A stretch of DNA of 9,566 bases, taken from an uncultured Leucothrix sp. Its GTDB lineage: Bacteria; Pseudomonadota; Gammaproteobacteria; Thiotrichales; Thiotrichaceae. The notes below the pieces were generated by a model. The model ran no database searches. It had not been told where the DNA came from and was given only the letters and a program-made list of their open reading frames with translations. Position 1 is the stretch's first letter, and each line of letters begins with the position of its first letter. Where the stretch lies: assembly GCA_938004025.1 (NCBI GenBank), contig CALKXC010000346.1, positions 1 to 9,566 on the forward strand, in the 5' to 3' direction. A program made the position numbers and the translations under genes. This document shows positions 8,097 to 9,566 of this stretch, piece by piece.

Positions 8097-9566
8097 TTAT
8101 TCGGATACCGTGTAGCTGAGGTACCCTTCTGAATTTGTTAAGGCCGCATCGGGAACATAATCTGTCCCTGCTGATGAATAGTCACCAGTAAACGTCCAAT
8201 TAGAGGCTTTGAAAACTACCCGCAAATTTGAGGGGTCGCCAATTGCACTCTGCGAAATTTGTAACTCAGCAATCGCACCAGAAACGCCATTGGTGACACT
8301 GCTGATATATTGCCAAGACCACTCTGAGCCAGAACCGGTGTATTGATAGAGCGCACCACCCTGAATCATGTATTTAGCTCCTAAGCTAATACCTACCTTG
8401 TAACCTGTTGAGATATTAGCGTCGGTATCGATGAATATCTGCCAAGGCCACCATGTGGAGGTATCAACGGCACCATCATTTCGATAAGCGAAATACAAGT
8501 TAGTATTGTCGTGCGCCATCCAAGTTTCTAGGAAGTCCGCTTTGGCGCCTGTCATGCTGATTTCATTAGCATCCAAACCAAACGATTGCAGCTGCGCCCA
8601 GTCGCTTAAGTTGCCGTTTAAGGAAATCGTATTGTTGTCGACAACGTTTGAAAAACCACCGTTACCACCACCCAATACGTAAGTTAAATAGCCACTGCCC
8701 AAATTCGGATAGCTATCGATTCCTGTTGCAGAGCTGTAGTCTCCGTTAAAGATGCCGTTTCTAGCTTTGAAAATAGCGCGGATGGCTGAAGGATTGCCAA
8801 TTAATGCTCGGGGGATTTTTAACTCAGCAATCGCACCATTCACTGAGTTAACAGCACCGCCAATATACTGCCAAGCCCAATCACTTCCGGTACCAATGTA
8901 GCGGTAGATGCCTGAGCCCTGGATAAGATAATTAGCACCTACTCCGTTGTCAGCGTTAAAACCGGTGGCTCCGTTACTATCGGTATCTAAATAAACTTGC
9001 CATGGCCACCACGTACTGGTATTGATATTGCCATCGTTGCGATAAGCGACGAATAGACTCGTTGCATCGTGAGCCATCCAACCTTCTAGAATGTCGGCTT
9101 GTGAATTAGCACTACTGATGTCATTGCCATCTACACCAAATGACTGTAATTGATTCCAATCATTGATATTGCCATCGATACTTAGGGTCTGATTATTAGA
9201 CACTGGATCGGTAACAACACCGCCATTACCATCTAGCTGATAAGTGAAAGCGCTGTTGTTACCGTCAGGGAAGTAATCAACTTTAGGGCTTGATGAAAAT
9301 GCTGAGTTATCACTTCTAAACAACACGTTAATCGACTCAGGATTACCAATGGCACTGCGCGTGACACTCATTTCGGTAATATCACTCTGTGCCCTAGCGT
9401 TCAAAACGCCACTGATAGGCTGCCACGACCAATTGCTTCCATTGCCAGTGTACTTAAACAACGTCCAGCCATTCATGAGGTAGTCAGCACCGACAGCACC
9501 ATTGATTTTGTAACCTGTGTCACTATTCACGTCGGTGTCGAGGTAAACACCCCACGCCCACCAAGA
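8097..9566 (-). CDS. Multi-repeat CBM9/DOMON-like protein, N-terminus outside window
   Basis: The frame is open to the window edge, so this is the C-terminal 489 residues of a longer protein. The GTG at 9530 is an internal Val in the DTD-V-NSDTGY motif and not a start. It contains one partial and two full repeats: a partial copy beginning WWAWGVYLDTD, then copies beginning near SIDGNINDW and SLNGNLSDW, joined by Gly/Asn-rich linkers. Each shows AD-LE-W-MAHD, WW-WQ, DTD-x4-TG, a Trp-rich YTGSGS-WSWQYI strand, and FTGDYSS ending in a Tyr/Phe-Pro element. The conserved aromatics and DTD motif suggest sugar binding with a metal-stabilised beta-sandwich, by analogy to CBM9/DOMON folds. The C-terminus EGYLSYTVSE matches the downstream paralogue, pointing to gene duplication. 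Probably exported like the paralogue, but the signal peptide is not in view. No catalytic domain is seen in this part. Confidence 0.82.
   Translation of the reverse strand, partial: SWWAWGVYLDTDVNSDTGYKINGAVGADYLMNGWTLFKYTGNGSNWSWQPISGVLNARAQSDITEMSVTRSAIGNPESINVLFRSDNSAFSSSPKVDYFPDGNNSAFTYQLDGNGGVVTDPVSNNQTLSIDGNINDWNQLQSFGVDGNDISSANSQADILEGWMAHDATSLFVAYRNDGNINTSTWWPWQVYLDTDSNGATGFNADNGVGANYLIQGSGIYRYIGTGSDWAWQYIGGAVNSVNGAIAELKIPRALIGNPSAIRAIFKARNGIFNGDYSSATGIDSYPNLGSGYLTYVLGGGNGGFSNVVDNNTISLNGNLSDWAQLQSFGLDANEISMTGAKADFLETWMAHDNTNLYFAYRNDGAVDTSTWWPWQIFIDTDANISTGYKVGISLGAKYMIQGGALYQYTGSGSEWSWQYISSVTNGVSGAIAELQISQSAIGDPSNLRVVFKASNWTFTGDYSSAGTDYVPDAALTNSEGYLSYTVSE
8100..8630 (-). repeat. CBM9-like C-terminal repeat of the upstream paralogue
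   Basis: Has SLNGNLSDW, AKADFLETWMAHD, WWPWQIFIDTD, STGYK, YTGSGSEWSWQYI, FTGDYSSAG and YVP, and ends with EGYLSYTVSE just before the TAA at 8097. Confidence 0.8.
8673..9188 (-). repeat. CBM9-like middle repeat of the upstream paralogue
   Basis: Has SIDGNINDW, SQADILEGWMAHD, WWPWQVYLDTD, ATGF, YRYIGTGSDWAWQYI, RNGIFNGDYSS and SYPNLGSG. It shares the IGTGSDW, RNGIF and SYPNLGSG variants with repeat 2 of the SGNH protein, so the two are likely direct duplicates. Confidence 0.8.
9234..9566 (-). repeat. Partial CBM9-like repeat at the window edge
   Basis: The second half of a repeat: WWAWGVYLDTD, TGYK, FKYTGNGSNWSWQPI and DYFPDG. The conserved Gln after the third Trp is Gly here. Confidence 0.75.

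Noticed and set aside
9528..9530. GTG as the start of the repeat protein at 8097-9566
   Set aside because: The frame is open to the window edge, and the residues upstream (WWAWGVYLDTD) are a normal part of the repeat, so this GTG encodes an internal Val.
5551..9566. Periodic repeats as CRISPR or simple tandem DNA repeats
   Set aside because: The period is about 500 bp, diverged at DNA level but conserved as protein, so these are coding domain repeats.

Overview
The window looks like chromosomal DNA of a marine-type gammaproteobacterium. This is inferred from the gene content and moderate GC; no rRNA or other taxonomic marker is present, so the assignment is tentative. Every convincing gene lies on the minus strand, so transcription runs from high to low coordinates.

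Layout in transcription order: (1) 9566-8097 is the 3' part of a large gene for a protein built from roughly 170-residue CBM9/DOMON-like repeats; its 5' end lies outside the window. (2) 23 bp later, 8073-5548 encodes an exported 841-residue paralogue with three copies of the same repeat and an SGNH/GDSL-type hydrolase domain between copies 1 and 2. A strong intrinsic terminator (5491-5518) closes this pair. (3) 5414-3321 encodes a cytoplasmic prolyl oligopeptidase (family S9A). (4) 3220-2378 encodes a Rieske oxygenase alpha subunit that stops short and has probably lost its catalytic end; a possible out-of-frame remnant of its C-terminus follows at 2382-2317. (5) 2316-1950 is mostly non-coding and includes a hairpin and a striking double palindrome around a promoter. 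(6) 1949-807 encodes an AAA_14/DUF4143 ATPase. (7) 810-1 encodes 2-dehydropantoate 2-reductase (PanE/ApbA), cut by the window edge, whose start overlaps the ATPase stop by four bases (ATGA).

The genes fall into unrelated functional blocks: an extracellular carbohydrate-binding/esterase-like pair, a housekeeping peptidase, a decaying oxygenase, and an accessory ATPase upstream of a CoA-pathway gene.

The most interesting feature is the SGNH domain at 5548-8073. Its block V-like motif (SHPN-x-x-GY) comes before block I (GDSWFD) instead of after block III, as expected for a circularly permuted SGNH fold. Also notable are the two palindromes bracketing a perfect TATAAT upstream of the ATPase gene, and an eight-base C tract in the signal-peptide coding region of the SGNH gene, which could allow phase variation.
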